A stretch of DNA of 64,000 nt from Tipula vernalis (Eukaryota > Arthropoda > Insecta > Diptera > Tipulidae). Of this stretch, positions 1 to 10,820 are shown piece by piece. Location of the stretch: NCBI GenBank assembly GCA_958295665.1, contig OY282560.1, forward strand, positions 266,897,168-266,961,167. Reading direction: 5' to 3'. The notes under the pieces are model-generated. The model was not told the origin of the DNA, did not search any database, and saw only the letters and a list, made by a program, of their open reading frames with translations. Position 1 is the stretch's first letter; every line of letters begins with the position of its first letter. Both the position numbers and the translations under genes were made by a program.

Positions 1-1499
1 GTAAGAGGGCCACCAAAACTAGAAGTGTTAAGTTTAAATATCATTTTTTCCCTATCAGTAGACTTCCATTGCCAACATGATGGGAGACTTGAATGTACCC
101 ATTAACAACGTGTATTTAATGCTAAAACCTTAAAGTACAAAATTTCTCTATTTGCTGAAATTGTTGAATTTATGTAATTACAATCCGTTGTTTCAAAACA
201 GAACTTTCTCTAATGGTTAAACTCAGTTACTCGTAAGTTGGTTTTTTACTTCAAATTCTATCGTTTCCAAAGCAAGTTCAAATTCAATGAATATTGGAAT
301 TTGGAGAGTGTAGAATTATGATTAAAATTTGAGCTTAACAAGAAACTGATGTGATGAATTCTGTAAATTTATTGTCATGTTCAGAATTAGAAGTTTGATT
401 AGATACATATGTAGTCTGAAGTTTAAGGGAGCAGCCACAGATTATATTTAACCATTGACAGAAAAGATTAAATATTTTAGTTAAAGAACAGAATTTGAAA
501 TTCTCTAAGAGTACCCTTTTGGAGCCAAAATATGTTTGCTTCTTCCTCAACCTTTAATAAATGAATTCGCTAGACAATTTTAATTCATACACAAAATGTA
601 CACAATCGTATATTAATTTAATATTGTATTTGTATTTCTTTGATTTTATTTTTAAAATAAAAAATTTTGACAAAACCAAAAGTTTGCTTGCGTCAATCGA
701 TTGTAAAAGCTTTATACATTTTTTTTAAACGAAGGTTTTTAGTATGTTGTTTTGGTAATATTATATATTTTTATAAACTTTTAATTTACTTATTTTAAGT
801 TCATTTTGTCTATATATGAAAGTTTCATATATTCGATGCCATGATGATGACAATATGATATAACAAAAAGCTTTTGTTACTGTTTATAAACAAACATAAT
901 GCAGAATTGAGACTACATAAATACATGTAGCTTGTTTTTTTTTCTATTTGTTGTAAAGTTTTGTAGTTTTTGGGAGTAGAACGCAAAAATGTCATGTATA
1001 CTACAGAATTTTTTTTTTGTTCATATTTTTCCTCAGTCAGCAACTGTGATAAATGACTTTTTTACCATTCCATTGATTACGCTATCAAGTGAAACGTTTA
1101 TGGAAACTACGAGTATTTATAGTGTTTTTTGTCTGTATATATTTTGTTATGGTTTTATCCATAAATAAATTTAATATACATACTCGTACGTATATTTTCA
1201 TGATATAGCAAAATGGAAAAACATAGATTTTAACTGAAATATGAATAGGTAAGTTTCATGATGGTTATATACTAGTATATGTAAATACTCGTAATGGTTA
1301 ATGTCATCTACATCATAACCCAAAAGGTAAACGAAAAATACAGAGCATGGTTTTTTGAAGAGTGCAAACCCAACCAAATCGAACTATCATGAATGGAAAG
1401 TATGATATTTTAAACGAATCTTTACAGGATTTATTTGTTTAGTAATTTGTGTATTTGACCTTCAAATGAAAATCTGCTTATGTTAAAAATTGGCAATAG
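1..1499. other. AT-rich region without recognised gene
   Basis: Only short, composition-driven ORFs are present on either strand, and none resembles a protein family I know. No RNA gene, array or terminal repeat was seen. It may be decayed element sequence or plain intergenic or intronic DNA. Confidence 0.5.
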
Positions 1500-2572
1500 C
1501 GGATTCTATATGATCTACGATCGGTATTTGGTGGTACGCCCTACCAGATCTATGGTCGTGAATGTATGGATCTGTCTGGCACACATTGTTCAACGGTCGG
1601 TAGTCTCCGCAAGGTCACCAATCACCTTTGATTTTGAGAACTAGTAAGTGCAATGAGCTCGCCTACGGGGCCATCCAAGCGTCTACAAATGGCTTGTTCT
1701 AGCATGTACTCAAATTATTTTTCGCCCAATAGTGAGTTTGTCCGCACTCAGTCTTCGAGATTTTGCGAATACTGTTATTATGTTGTGCACCACCTGGTGC
1801 TTAACGGACTTTATTGTCTGCGAATCACGTATGGTATCCCCGAATTTTTCAAATAGTGTTATCACTCGATCATCCACGTTGTTTGTGTCGATTACACCCT
1901 AACGGTCGGCACTACGTTTTACGTCTTGGATGCTACACACAAAGTGATGTGAGTGGATCGAGTAACTGACTGGCTTATATATCGACCAGTAGCTCTGGCT
2001 GGTTTAGAAAGTCTGCACCTATAATTTGTATTGTTACGTCCGCTATATCGAACGACCAAGCAAATTTTCGCCTGAGTCCCTGAACTAAATTTAAAAGTCT
2101 TTCGCCGAATGTTTGACTGCTGAGGGTTGTGGTTCCTCTGGTCGCTGGAAGTTGGAGGTGTGACTGAAATGTCGGCACCTGTGTCGATGAGGAATGTTTG
2201 ATTGGATAGGGTGTCATATATCTTTAGGTGCCAATTTAATGTATTTCCGTCGCAAGTCGCCATTTAGTCGTCCCACTTCGGGTAAGAAGGCTTGCGATTG
2301 CGTGCAGCTTCTTGAAACCTGAAGTGGTAGAAACATAAACACAAAAGGTCGTTGATGTTGGCCTTTATGTTTTGTCTGGCTGGAGTTTCGTTTCTTCTTG
2401 GCCAATTTTGTGTGCGAGATTTGCTCGGCAAGCGATTCCGTTTGCAAGCGCGGTCCATAACGTCTAATCGTCTCGTTATAAAAAGAGGAAAAACAAAGAC
2501 AACGAGTGAATGAATAAACACAGAACAACACTTGGTAGCAAAGATTGTAGCGAACAATACAACATTGATCAA
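1500..2572 (-). pseudogene. Ty3/gypsy (CsRn1-like) gag-protease-RT fragment
   Basis: This is the decayed middle of a Ty3/gypsy retrotransposon on the minus strand. The 3' end of gag (2264-2572) keeps a damaged zinc-knuckle stretch beginning C-x2-H. It is followed by a retropepsin whose active site reads FLIDTGADISVTPP (near 2170-2200). A different frame then carries LVQGLRRKFAWSFDIADV and IIGADFL, the usual end of this protease. Near 1500-1620 another frame gives WxPCGDYRPLNN and RAYHQIPIVDHIE, the start of reverse transcriptase. Several frameshifts and stops separate these parts, and the element ends abruptly at about 1500. The protease and knuckle style match the CsRn1 lineage, as does the element at 29.1-33.1 kb, but the two are different copies. 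No LTR was found. Confidence 0.75.
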
Positions 2573-2865
2573 AATGACGAAAGAGTAAAGACTTTATTTT
2601 GCTCGTTCGTAGAATTTTAAATAAAATTAAATAATAATTGAATGTTTTAAACCATAATTAAGTGAAATTGTGATTCTATGAATCCCATCAATCTGAATAT
2701 TGATATGGTGACGTTTCCTTTATTTATGTGTTTTACGATTAACTAAAAATAATTAACTTTTACAATTATCCATAAAATACTTTATAAACTGCAAATAATT
2801 TTGTTATTTTGTATAATATTTGTCAAATTGAGGAATAGTTATAATATATTATAGTGTAACTTGAA

Positions 2866-3515
2866 AATGAGTCTCGATAACATTTTAAAAATAACAAATC
2901 CAACAAACTCCGAAATCATGTCAGTTGCAAAGTTGTGTGATTTCAATACAAAAAATCATAATGATTTAAAACCAAATCGGCAAAATTAATGCCCGTGTAA
3001 AATGTTGGAAGAAGACTCTGAAAATACCAATACATCAATGACGTCAATGGTTGCCGAAATTAACTTATTAAAACAACAACAATTGCAACAAGATGTTTCA
3101 ATCACAGGAATAACTGTTGTTGAAAACAATATAGATGACATCATAGCCAAAATTTGTGAAATATGTAATATCAACTCAACTGAAATTATGTCATCCTACA
3201 TCAAAAAAATGGTTGTCGGAAGGAGTGGAAGAAGTGGTAGAGGCACACACACTCAACTTTTTTTTTAAATTTATTAGTATTCAACCCAAAAATAAATTAA
3301 TGGAGCATATTCGAGCTGCTGGGCCGATGTATACTAAACAACTATACTTCGACGTTAAAAATGGACAGATTTTCGTACATGATAGATTAACTCCACTAAA
3401 TAACTCCATAATTAAAGCTGTAGCTCAGCTAAGAAAAAATAACAAAATAAAATGTTGCTGGTTTCGTTATCGTCATAGTAATATTTATGCCAGTAATAAT
3501 ACGGACCATACATGA
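2866..3515 (+). pseudogene. LINE ORF1 fragment (CR1/L2-like, FP-type C-terminus)
   Basis: Broken coding for the RNA-binding ORF1 protein of a non-LTR retrotransposon. A first short frame starts at the ATG at 2866 and stops near 2988. The next frame (3002-3268) has a glutamine-rich, coiled-coil-like stretch and an IDDIIAKICEICNI segment. The frame at 3156-3515 ends with QIFVHDRLTPLNNSIIK, AVAQLRKNNKIKCCWFRYRH and NIYAS. That C-terminal pattern (IFINDHLTP, a K-rich helix, a W, then I-(F/Y)-V) is typical of ORF1 proteins of CR1/L2-type LINEs with a baculovirus-FP-like C-terminal domain. It could be the ORF1 of the same element whose endonuclease lies at 6.5 kb, but about 3 kb of unrelated sequence separates them, so this is only inference. 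Confidence 0.6.
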
Positions 3516-3801
3516 TGTCACAAATCTGGTAAAATAATATAACAGTCATATTTTATTACTTAATTATTTGTTTACTTTGTTTATGTTTTAATGTTTTTTT
3601 TTTAATCTTAATACTATCACTGTTAAACGTTTTTTTAGGACACTTTTCAAAGAATACATTTACAACGTGATAAGGTGCTTGTAGAAAGTGAATTGATCTT
3701 CTGTATTCAATCGGATTTTAGGTATCCGCGTTCTTTGTAATTCAAATGGATACATTTTGATAATATAGGTTTGAAATTTAAAATATATTAAACAATATAT
3801 T
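3516..3801. other. AT-rich spacer, nothing recognised
   Basis: No coding potential or repeat structure was recognised between the LINE ORF1 fragment and the minisatellite. Confidence 0.5.
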
Positions 3802-3990
3802 ATGTGCCGTAAACCTTATGCCCTAGTGTACCACAAGGCGTAATGTGTCATATGCCGTAATGTACCACAAGACATTTTGAAATATGGCATAGTGTATCAC
3901 ATACCGTAGTGAACCATATGCCGTTTTGAAATATGCAGTTTTGAAATATGCCGTTTTGTCACATTCCGTAATGAAATATGCCGTATCGAC
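3802..3990. repeat. Degenerate minisatellite, unit about 14-18 bp
   Basis: About eleven diverged units built around ATGCCGTAATGTACCACA and ATGCCGTTTTGAAAT follow each other with variable length. Unit lengths alternate between about 14-15 and 16-18 bp. The ORF read across it on the minus strand is simply the repeat translated (TAYFKTAYFKTAY) and is not a gene. Confidence 0.75.
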
Positions 3991-4587
3991 CGGGACCCAT
4001 TTATTCCGTGAGAAAAATTGACTCACAGTAAAAATAAACAAAAGGAGAGAATAATTTGATGTCCCATGCCATTATAGCAAAATTGTTTTGTTATAAAATA
4101 AAGAATAAAAATAAACCTTGTCTTTGTCTCTTATATGGAGCATAAGATTCAATTTTTTTCATGGAATAAAGGCTTTAGTTACAGTAAAATTGTCAAAAAA
4201 AAAATTATTTCATTGCATGCTTGCAACTTTAAATCATCAGCCAGCTATGACTCTTTGTATTTTGATATTTATTTCTATTTGCTAAGATCCTCTATTTTTG
4301 GGAGCGAAGTGATAAAATTAGTATAGCCGAGACATTAATCACGAAGAAACGGTTCGACACTTAGTGAGGGATTGAATCAGTGTTATATGAAATTGGGCTC
4401 CAATAAGAGATTTTTTGTTTACAGACAAACAGAAAACGCCAACGAGCAGCCGCGATCACGACTGCCGACAATAATAACTCAATAAAACTCAAGAAATGAT
4501 TTTATAGTGGCAAATTCAATTTGGAGTGCAAAAATTAATCCACTCGGTCTCAGCTAAAAAGTAAATTAACACATACAACTGCTGCTG
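3991..4587. other. AT-rich spacer, nothing recognised
   Basis: The small ORF at 4135-4326 shows no family features. I see no repeat ends or RNA genes. Confidence 0.45.
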
Positions 4588-4790
4588 GCACATCCACTGA
4601 ATGACGCAAAATTGGGCACAACTATACTACAGTATGGAATGACGTTGGGAGTTACTAGGGGTTTCCTCAAAGAATTTCATCAGTCACCGAAAAGCAATAC
4701 TCAGCATTCGACAGAAAATTTCTCTCAATAGATCGGCCAATTAAATATTTTAGATATTTGTTTCTGACAGGTTCAATTCGGTCAAAAACT
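4588..4790 (+). pseudogene. Ty3/gypsy RNase H fragment
   Basis: Two frames together recall the RNase H domain that follows reverse transcriptase in gypsy Pol. LLAHPLNDAKLGTTILQYG (near 4590-4650) matches the domain start (LLAHP-x2-DA then a TDAS-like strand). QYSAFDRKFLSIDRPIKYF then YLF (near 4700-4765) matches the RYSAFDRELLAIY-x2-IKHFRYLL stretch. A frameshift or small indel separates them, and the TDAS catalytic strand is damaged. No neighbouring RT or integrase is attached, so it is a short orphan relic. Confidence 0.6.
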
Positions 4791-4946
4791 GAACGCAATG
4801 GCAAGGGAATCACATCATTTGGATTTAATACAAATGCAACTAAGATGGATTTTTGTACCTCGTCTTTCCAAGGACGTTATTTCCCAGGTATATTAAGAAT
4901 CAAGATAAACTTAATACTATCACAGTGATAAATATTTTAATTCAAT

Positions 4947-6378
4947 GAGCGTGTTTTTTTATTAGCTCCGGATAGCAAGCTATCGGGAGCTCATGGGAAA
5001 TTTGTATTGAAAGTTTTGCTATTATACACATGTGTCGCTATTAAACAAAAAACTAAAATTTTTACCTAACTTCATGCAGTTGTATGACATTTCTTCCGAA
5101 TAAAAAATCGGAATAAAACTATCTAAAAATCATCGGGAGATTATTGAGGGGCACGGATTGGTTTTAGCTGTCTCACTTGACAGGCGACGGTGGTAAATTT
5201 TGGTAAAGGAAGATTTAATTTTTTTTTAAATTAAATAAACAGCGATTTTTAGTTATTAATATTTCCACATCCAGAAATAAATGGCGCCACTTTGACTGAG
5301 ACAGCTAAAACCAATGCTAGCCAAATAATATTTTGATGAAATGGACATTCCTGGTACAAAAGTCAAGTCGATTCAAAACAAAAAGTTGCTGTACGTATTC
5401 TACGTATATGTGAAGACACAGCTTAATATCACATAAATTTGAACCCCAATTCGGCATATTATGATCCAAAACACGTTCTATGAGGGATATTACTGATCCA
5501 AAATCACATCCTATTCTCGAATTCCACATCCATTTTCCACATGTGGACATCAGTCAAAATTCATAAAAAGTGAATTTTTTGGTACTAAGGGAATATTTCC
5601 GAATGGGTATAAGCAGGTGGAAGAAATTCTCCATAAAGGAAAATGGCCATGTATCAAGTATTTGATGCATTTTGACAGATGTCCGCATGTGGAAAATGGA
5701 TGTGGAATTCGAGAATAGGGCCCCAGGATGTGATTTTGGATCAGTAATATCCCTCATAGAACGTGTTTTGGATCATAATATGCCGAATTGGGGTACAAAT
5801 TTATGTGATATTAAGCTGTGTCTTCACATATACGTAGAATACGTACAGCAACTTTTTGTTTTGAATCGACTTGACTTTTGTACCAGGCCTGTCCATTTCA
5901 TCAAAATATTATTTATCTTCATCTTCGTCACCTTCCGACAATGATGCATTTCGATTATCGTTTTGCTTTCCAGCTTTTAAAAATATTTTTGCAGCTTCTA
6001 CTTTAACGTATTCCTCATCAATCTCCCGATGATTTTTTATTTGGAAGAAATGTCATACAACCATATGACATTTGAGTTTGACATCCATCAAAATTTTTAA
6101 ACCAAAATGAAGTTTGCCACAATTAGGGTTGTACAAAAACCAACAAAATTTCAAATTTCCCTTTGCTCCCGATAGCAGCTCCGGATAGCAGCTCAAGATA
6201 AATAGGTAGAGCTAAATATTTTTTGTTATATTTTTAGTTAAAAAATTGAATTAAAAATTATAGATTAGTTTTAAATAAATTAGTTATATGTATCAATAGC
6301 TTGTCAAACATTAGTTTTAAAACAGAAAATTAGCTGCTCCGGATACCAGCTATCCGGAGCTAATAAAAAAACACGCTC
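4947..6378. mobile_element. Foldback/MITE-type DNA element with AAT target duplication
   Basis: The two ends are inverted copies: GAGCGTGTTTTTTTATTAGC at 4947 and its reverse complement ending at 6378. Both are followed inwards by CTCCGGATAGC-type palindromic motifs. AAT lies directly outside both ends (4944-4946 and 6379-6381) and fits a 3-bp target duplication. Most of the element is one large imperfect inverted repeat, with arms of about 600-700 bp and a roughly 110-bp unpaired centre. No transposase is recognised. The right terminal part (6178-6378) is related to the short units at 47598-48370. It interrupts, or lies just upstream of, the CR1-like LINE that starts near 6516. Confidence 0.75.
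5326..5910. repeat. Inverted repeat core of the foldback element
   Basis: Positions 5326-5556 and 5667-5910 are reverse complements at high identity, with a loop of about 110 bp. Each arm carries the same outward-facing reading frame (on - in the left arm and + in the right) with the shared stretch CDFGSVISLIERVLDHNMPN. I do not recognise it as a known protein. The reverse strand of the right arm instead gives an acidic stretch (SLSEGDEDEDK), so a captured gene fragment is possible. Confidence 0.7.
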
Positions 6379-6515
6379 AATTGTTATTTTAATTTTATAA
6401 TCAAATAACTTTACAAACCTATTGATGGATGGCAAAGAAAGCAACTTGTATTTTCATTGTAATTATGTGTGATGTGTTGTGTAAAGGCATGAAAAACTAA
6501 TGAGTTTGAATACTA

Positions 6516-7195
6516 TATTTTCTATGTAAATATCAATAGGTTAATGAATAAGTTGCACGAAATCGGATTTCTGTTGTCCTCATTTAATCAAACAGTTGAT
6601 GTAGTTGTCCTTACTGAAACATTTCTGAGCACTTCTGATACTCAATACATGAATTTAAAAGATTATAAGTCGTTTCATAATGTTCGTAAAACTAGAACTG
6701 GTGGTGGTATTTCCATTTTCGTCAAAGGAAATTTGGATTTCACTTTCGCTAGTGAGGAATCATGTGATGAAATTCAATGTTTAAAAATTGTTTCTCGCAA
6801 ACTAAATCTATATTTCGCAGGTTTATATAAGCCACCTCATTCAGATTTTAACATATTTATATAATTTCTTGATAAAATTTCTACCTCAAATAAAAATCAA
6901 ATAATTATCGGTGAGTTTAATTTAGACCTATTACAGTATACTAATTCTCAAATTCTCACTTATAAATCTATTTTATTTTTAAATAATTATTCAGTTATAA
7001 ATGAAATTAATGATTTATTTGCCACTCGTATAACACCAAGCTCAAAAACATTAATTGACCAAGCCTGGTCAAACATGACTAACGTCTTCTACACGTATTA
7101 TGGTGATTCACATATAAGTGATCACCGATACCTATATTTGAAATTTGTTGTACCTAAACAATCATTTTTCGCAACTTTATACAAAATAGTATATT
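6516..7195 (+). pseudogene. CR1-like LINE ORF2, apurinic endonuclease part
   Basis: Remnant of the endonuclease (EEP) domain of a non-LTR retrotransposon. It starts FYVNINRLMNKLHEIG, then VVVLTETFLS (the ETW motif has become ETF), GGGISIFVK, AGLYKPPHSD, then IIIGEFNLDLL (normally GDFN) and ISDHRYLYLKF (the SDH motif). A stop lies at 6862-6864 in the middle, and two catalytic residues are replaced, so this copy is dead. The coding is cut by the palindromic element beginning near 7195 and resumes at about 10025. Motif order and spacing suit the CR1/L2 superclade; the exact clade is uncertain. Confidence 0.75.
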
Positions 7196-7469
7196 ATTCA
7201 ACAAGCATATAGTATAATGATAGCTGTTATTCACGAAGATGAAGTTTACCGACACGAGTCGATAGGCGAGTGTCGTAAATCATCTGAGTGAAAGTGAATA
7301 ACAGCCATTATATGCGAGTAGAATACGATACTTTGTCCACGACTGATAAAAAATTGTATTTTATTATCAAATCCTTTAAATAAACCTAAAATAATTTACG
7401 TGGACATTTTGACGTCTCAATTTAATAATAATGAAAATAGCAAGAGACTACTAGATAAAATTTCAACAA

Positions 7470-9880
7470 TTTTTTTTTTTTTTTTTCCCCTTTATTTAAT
7501 ATTACAACTGATTTACAAATCATTTAGTAATTTATCTTTCTTAAATGAAGATTCACATTTGACGGGCAGTAGCCCAATGGTTACTCCCGTTTGAATTTAC
7601 ATAGTAATTATTTTTCTCTATCCGAATTAAATACAACTGCCCAATTCCAAAGGTTTCTGCCTTTGAAGTCTTCTTATTGCATTGGTGGTATCCAACAAAC
7701 TTCGTATGTCTGCATTTTGGTGCCGAGATATCCGCTGAATGTGTTTTTTCGCATGATTTTGTATTTCTTCACTTACATATTCCATATTTAAGTCACTATG
7801 GAGGTTATCATTTCTAATGTACCATGGTGCGTTTACAATGCCACGCAGCACTTTGTTTTGAAAACATTGAATCATTTGTACATTTGTCTTCTTGGTACAA
7901 CCCCAAAGTTGAATACCGTAGGTCCATATTGGTTTAAGTATTTGCTGATATAATAGCAATTTGTTATGTATTGTAAGCTCAGAGTTTCTACCTATTAGCC
8001 AATACATTTTCCTATATTTAATGTTCAATTCTTCTTTTTTCTTTTTAACATGCTCTTTCCATCTAAGCTTGCAATCGAGAGTCATGCCGAGGTATTTGGC
8101 TGTATTTGCATTTGGAACCGGCCTTGAATTAAGTTTCACTGGAATCCAGTTAACTTTCTGGTTTGTGAAGTTTACGTGAACCGACTTTGCTTCGTTTAGG
8201 CTAATGCGCCATTTCTTTGTCCAACTACTCACTGTGTCGGTTGCTTTTTGAAGTTTGGTCGTTGCTTCTGATATACACTTTCCAGTCGCCAGAATAGCTG
8301 TATCGTCAGCAAATGTTGCTATGGTGGCACCTTCTGTATTTGGCATATCTCTGGTGTACAGGATGTACAATATAGGACCCAGTACGCTACCCTGTGGTAT
8401 GCCTGCTGATATTCTCTTTAGTTCAGAGTACTCTTGGTTATATTTTACACGGAAATGTCGGTCTGCGATATAAGATTTAAGAATTTGATAGAATTGCTTA
8501 GGTAGATCTCGATGCAATTTAAATTCAAGTCCTTGGTGCCAAACTTTGTCGAAAGCTTGTGCTACATCTAAGAAGATGCTGGAGCATATCTTCTTATTCT
8601 CAAGTGAGTCTTCGATTATATCCGTTATTCTGTGAACTTGTTCTATCGTAGAGTGATTTTCTCTAAATCCAAATTGGTGTGGTGGAATCAAATTTCTCTC
8701 TTCTATTATTGGGTTGAGTCTCTTGAGCAGTAATTTTTCAAATAATTTTGAAATTACAGGAAGTGGTGAAATCGGTCTGTACGACTTTTTATCGTTCGCT
8801 GGTTTGCCTGGTTTGGTGATCATAATTACTTCAGCAACCTTCCATTGCCGTGGGACATATTTTAATCTGAAGACAGCATTGATAATTTGAACCAATTTTC
8901 GTAGTTCCTTCTCGGGAATGGCTTTTACGACTTGTCCAGTAATTAAATCATATCCTGGAGCTTTTTTTGCGTTCAAATTACACTTGATCTCATTTTTTAA
9001 TTCCTGTAATGTTACACATCGAATATTATATTCATCAATTTTGCTAATTGTTATTATGTTTTCATCTGCTGTTTGCCTAGGTAACGGTTGAAAGGTGTCT
9101 TCCAAGTGAGCTGCAAATAAAATAGCTTTTTGCTTGTCACTTTTGGCCCAGGTTCCTTCCTCATTTTTAATAGGTGGCACATGCATTTTAGTTCTTTTTA
9201 ATCCCTTTGTTGCTTTCCAAAGAGAGTAATCAGTATCTTTATGTTCGGTGAGACCATTTAAGTACTTGTTGATAGTTTCATTCTTAATTTCTTTTATAAG
9301 TTGTTTTAGTTTATTGCATAGAAAATTGAGGATTTTTTTGTTTTCCGGGGCGCGTGTCCTTTGCCAGGTTTTTCTTGCCTTCCGTTTCTCTCTAACTAAC
9401 TCCCTGACCTCAATAGGATAATTTTGATTCCTACGGGATTCGGTGTGACTAGCAGGAGAACTTTCGCATGCTGCTTGTTGAATAGTACTGTTAAATACCT
9501 CTAGTTCGTCTTCCAACTGTACCGGTGTTTTAATCGGCACTCGTAGATTTGTTTGCATTTCAATTAGTTCTTGGAATAGGTCCCAGTTAGTTCTATTATT
9601 TGTTAATTTAGGCAGGTTATCCTTATTAATTATCATTGTGCTGAGTGTCATGATAACAGGTGTATGATCGGAATATATCTCTTCGCTGTTTTCGATGCAC
9701 ATGTAATCCTCGAAGATCCCTTTCGTTACATAAAAATCAATGAGATCTGGTATTTTATTTATATCAGCAGGCCAGTATGTTGGTTTACCTCCAGAGTGGA
9801 ACTCGCAGTTATTTATTCGTCCGGCTTCGAATAGCTCTTTTCCTTTATGGGTTGTAAGTCTTGATCCCCATTGAAAAATG
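7470..9880 (-). mobile_element. 5'-truncated Jockey-clade LINE with poly(A) tail
   Basis: The element lies on the minus strand. Its poly(A) tail is the run of T at 7470-7486, and its truncated 5' end is at about 9880. ATTTCAACAA (7460-7469) before the tail and ATTTCAAAAA (9881-9890) after the 5' end look like a 10-bp target duplication with one mismatch. Target-primed reverse transcription with 5' truncation explains this structure. The 3' UTR is about 140 bp. The host sequence is a palindromic element that is itself inserted in another LINE. Confidence 0.8.
7627..9879 (-). CDS. Jockey LINE ORF2: partial endonuclease plus reverse transcriptase
   Basis: One uninterrupted frame of about 750 codons runs from the truncation point at 9879 to a stop at 7627. 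No start is present because the 5' part is lost; the first ATG at 9702 is internal. The order is: the last part of the apurinic endonuclease (WGSRL, YWPADINKIPDLIDFYV, and the catalytic SDHTPV at 9660-9675); a basic linker; then reverse transcriptase with KKAPGYDLITG, RPISPLPVISKLFEK, FLDVAQAFDKVWH, GIPQGSVLGPILY and the catalytic FADDTAI; then WRISLNEAKSVHVNF and a KYLGMTLD thumb region. No RNase H follows, which suits Jockey. The full family ORF2 is about 900 aa, so roughly 150 residues are missing. The open frame suggests a fairly recent insertion, but the copy cannot be autonomous. Confidence 0.88.
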   Translation of the reverse strand: MFQWGSRLTTHKGKELFEAGRINNCEFHSGGKPTYWPADINKIPDLIDFYVTKGIFEDYMCIENSEEIYSDHTPVIMTLSTMIINKDNLPKLTNNRTNWDLFQELIEMQTNLRVPIKTPVQLEDELEVFNSTIQQAACESSPASHTESRRNQNYPIEVRELVREKRKARKTWQRTRAPENKKILNFLCNKLKQLIKEIKNETINKYLNGLTEHKDTDYSLWKATKGLKRTKMHVPPIKNEEGTWAKSDKQKAILFAAHLEDTFQPLPRQTADENIITISKIDEYNIRCVTLQELKNEIKCNLNAKKAPGYDLITGQVVKAIPEKELRKLVQIINAVFRLKYVPRQWKVAEVIMITKPGKPANDKKSYRPISPLPVISKLFEKLLLKRLNPIIEERNLIPPHQFGFRENHSTIEQVHRITDIIEDSLENKKICSSIFLDVAQAFDKVWHQGLEFKLHRDLPKQFYQILKSYIADRHFRVKYNQEYSELKRISAGIPQGSVLGPILYILYTRDMPNTEGATIATFADDTAILATGKCISEATTKLQKATDTVSSWTKKWRISLNEAKSVHVNFTNQKVNWIPVKLNSRPVPNANTAKYLGMTLDCKLRWKEHVKKKKEELNIKYRKMYWLIGRNSELTIHNKLLLYQQILKPIWTYGIQLWGCTKKTNVQMIQCFQNKVLRGIVNAPWYIRNDNLHSDLNMEYVSEEIQNHAKKHIQRISRHQNADIRSLLDTTNAIRRLQRQKPLELGSCI

Positions 9881-10024
9881 ATTTCAAAAATGAAATTTTT
9901 ATTTGGTAGTAGTGAATAATGAAAGAAGTAATTACTAGATAAACTAGCAGTGAATAATGGATATCATTATAGTTGAAGAAACAAACGTATAATGAGTATA
10001 TTATACGTTAGTCGTGGACAAAGA

Positions 10025-10326
10025 ATATTGATTATTCTGTTATAGCTGACTCAATGGAGCATTTGTTAATGTCACAAAATCCGTCATTTGAATTTTTTTA
10101 TAAAACATTAATTGATACAATTGAAGCAAATACTTTTAGTTTTTCAAGAACTATAAAAATTTCTCACTATAAAAAACCATGGTTTAGTGGCAAACTATTC
10201 AAACAAATGAAAGTACGTGACAAATTTTATAAGCTCGCGAAAAAATTTTCGAGTAATACGTTTTTTTCAGACACTTTTAAGTCTTTAAATAAACAGTTTA
10301 AGGGAACCTTAATAGGATACCTGTAG
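10025..10326 (+). pseudogene. CR1-like LINE ORF2, linker after the endonuclease
   Basis: Continuation of the LINE coding begun at 6516, beyond the nested insertion. IDYSVIADSMEHLLM then an HYKKPWFSGKLFKQMKVRDK segment match the region between endonuclease and reverse transcriptase in CR1-type LINEs (KPW(I/F)T-x-L-x3-K-x-R-x-KLY). The frame stops at 10324-10326. The reverse transcriptase expected next is absent, so this copy also has a large internal deletion. Confidence 0.65.
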
Positions 10327-10820
10327 AACAATTACCTATACTAATGCCGATTACCTTCTCTATAATAATAAAGTACTGCCACTTACATACCTAATTGATT
10401 GCAAATATTTAGCTACTTGAAACTAACTTTTCAGTTACAGACAGACAAACTCGTACTGCTTCTAACTATCGACTTCCTAATTTTAAATTTCGTATCTTAT
10501 ATAAAGGTCTGTACCTTTACAATCAATTGAATGAGATTGATAAAGCCATCAGAATTTCGAATTTTAAATGTATTCTGAAAATAAGTTATATAATATATTC
10601 ATTACCAATTATAACTTAACTCATTAAATTTTAAATTTTAAATGCAATTCCAATTTGAATTCTAATTAAATTTTGTTTGTTAATTGCCTAATAAAACACA
10701 CATATTATCTTTTATCTTTATCTTAGCCTATTTGAAATATAATTTTTGTATAAAAATGTTTTCCTGTATAAAAAAGTATATTCTTTTTTCTTTGGAAAAT
10801 AAAGATTTAAAAAAAAAAAA
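10327..10820 (+). pseudogene. CR1-like LINE 3' end with poly(A)
   Basis: Near 10440-10600 a frame reads TRTASNYRLPNFKFRILYKG then LYLYNQLNEIDKAI and FKCIL. This is the short C-terminal tail (R-x3-Y-x-LP, a kinase-like K-F-x-I pattern, LYN-L) common behind the RT of CR1/L2-like LINEs. An AATAAA at 10798-10803 and a run of A at 10809-10820 mark the 3' end. Together with 6516-7195 and 10025-10326 this forms one internally deleted LINE on the + strand. Confidence 0.6.

Larger units (their letters stand above)
7195..10024. mobile_element. Palindromic (MITE-like) element, itself split by a Jockey LINE
   Basis: The outer CR1-like LINE reads to about 7190 and continues at about 10025, so this whole block is an insertion. 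At 7200-7320 a hairpin has arms AGTATAATGATAGCTGTTAT and GTGAATAACAGCCATTATAT. A related inverted copy, GTGAATAATGGATATCATTA, occurs near 9943-9970. CTTTGTCCACGACT (from 7331) returns inverted as AGTCGTGGACAAAG (ending 10024). The exact ends and target duplication are unclear. Confidence 0.55.
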
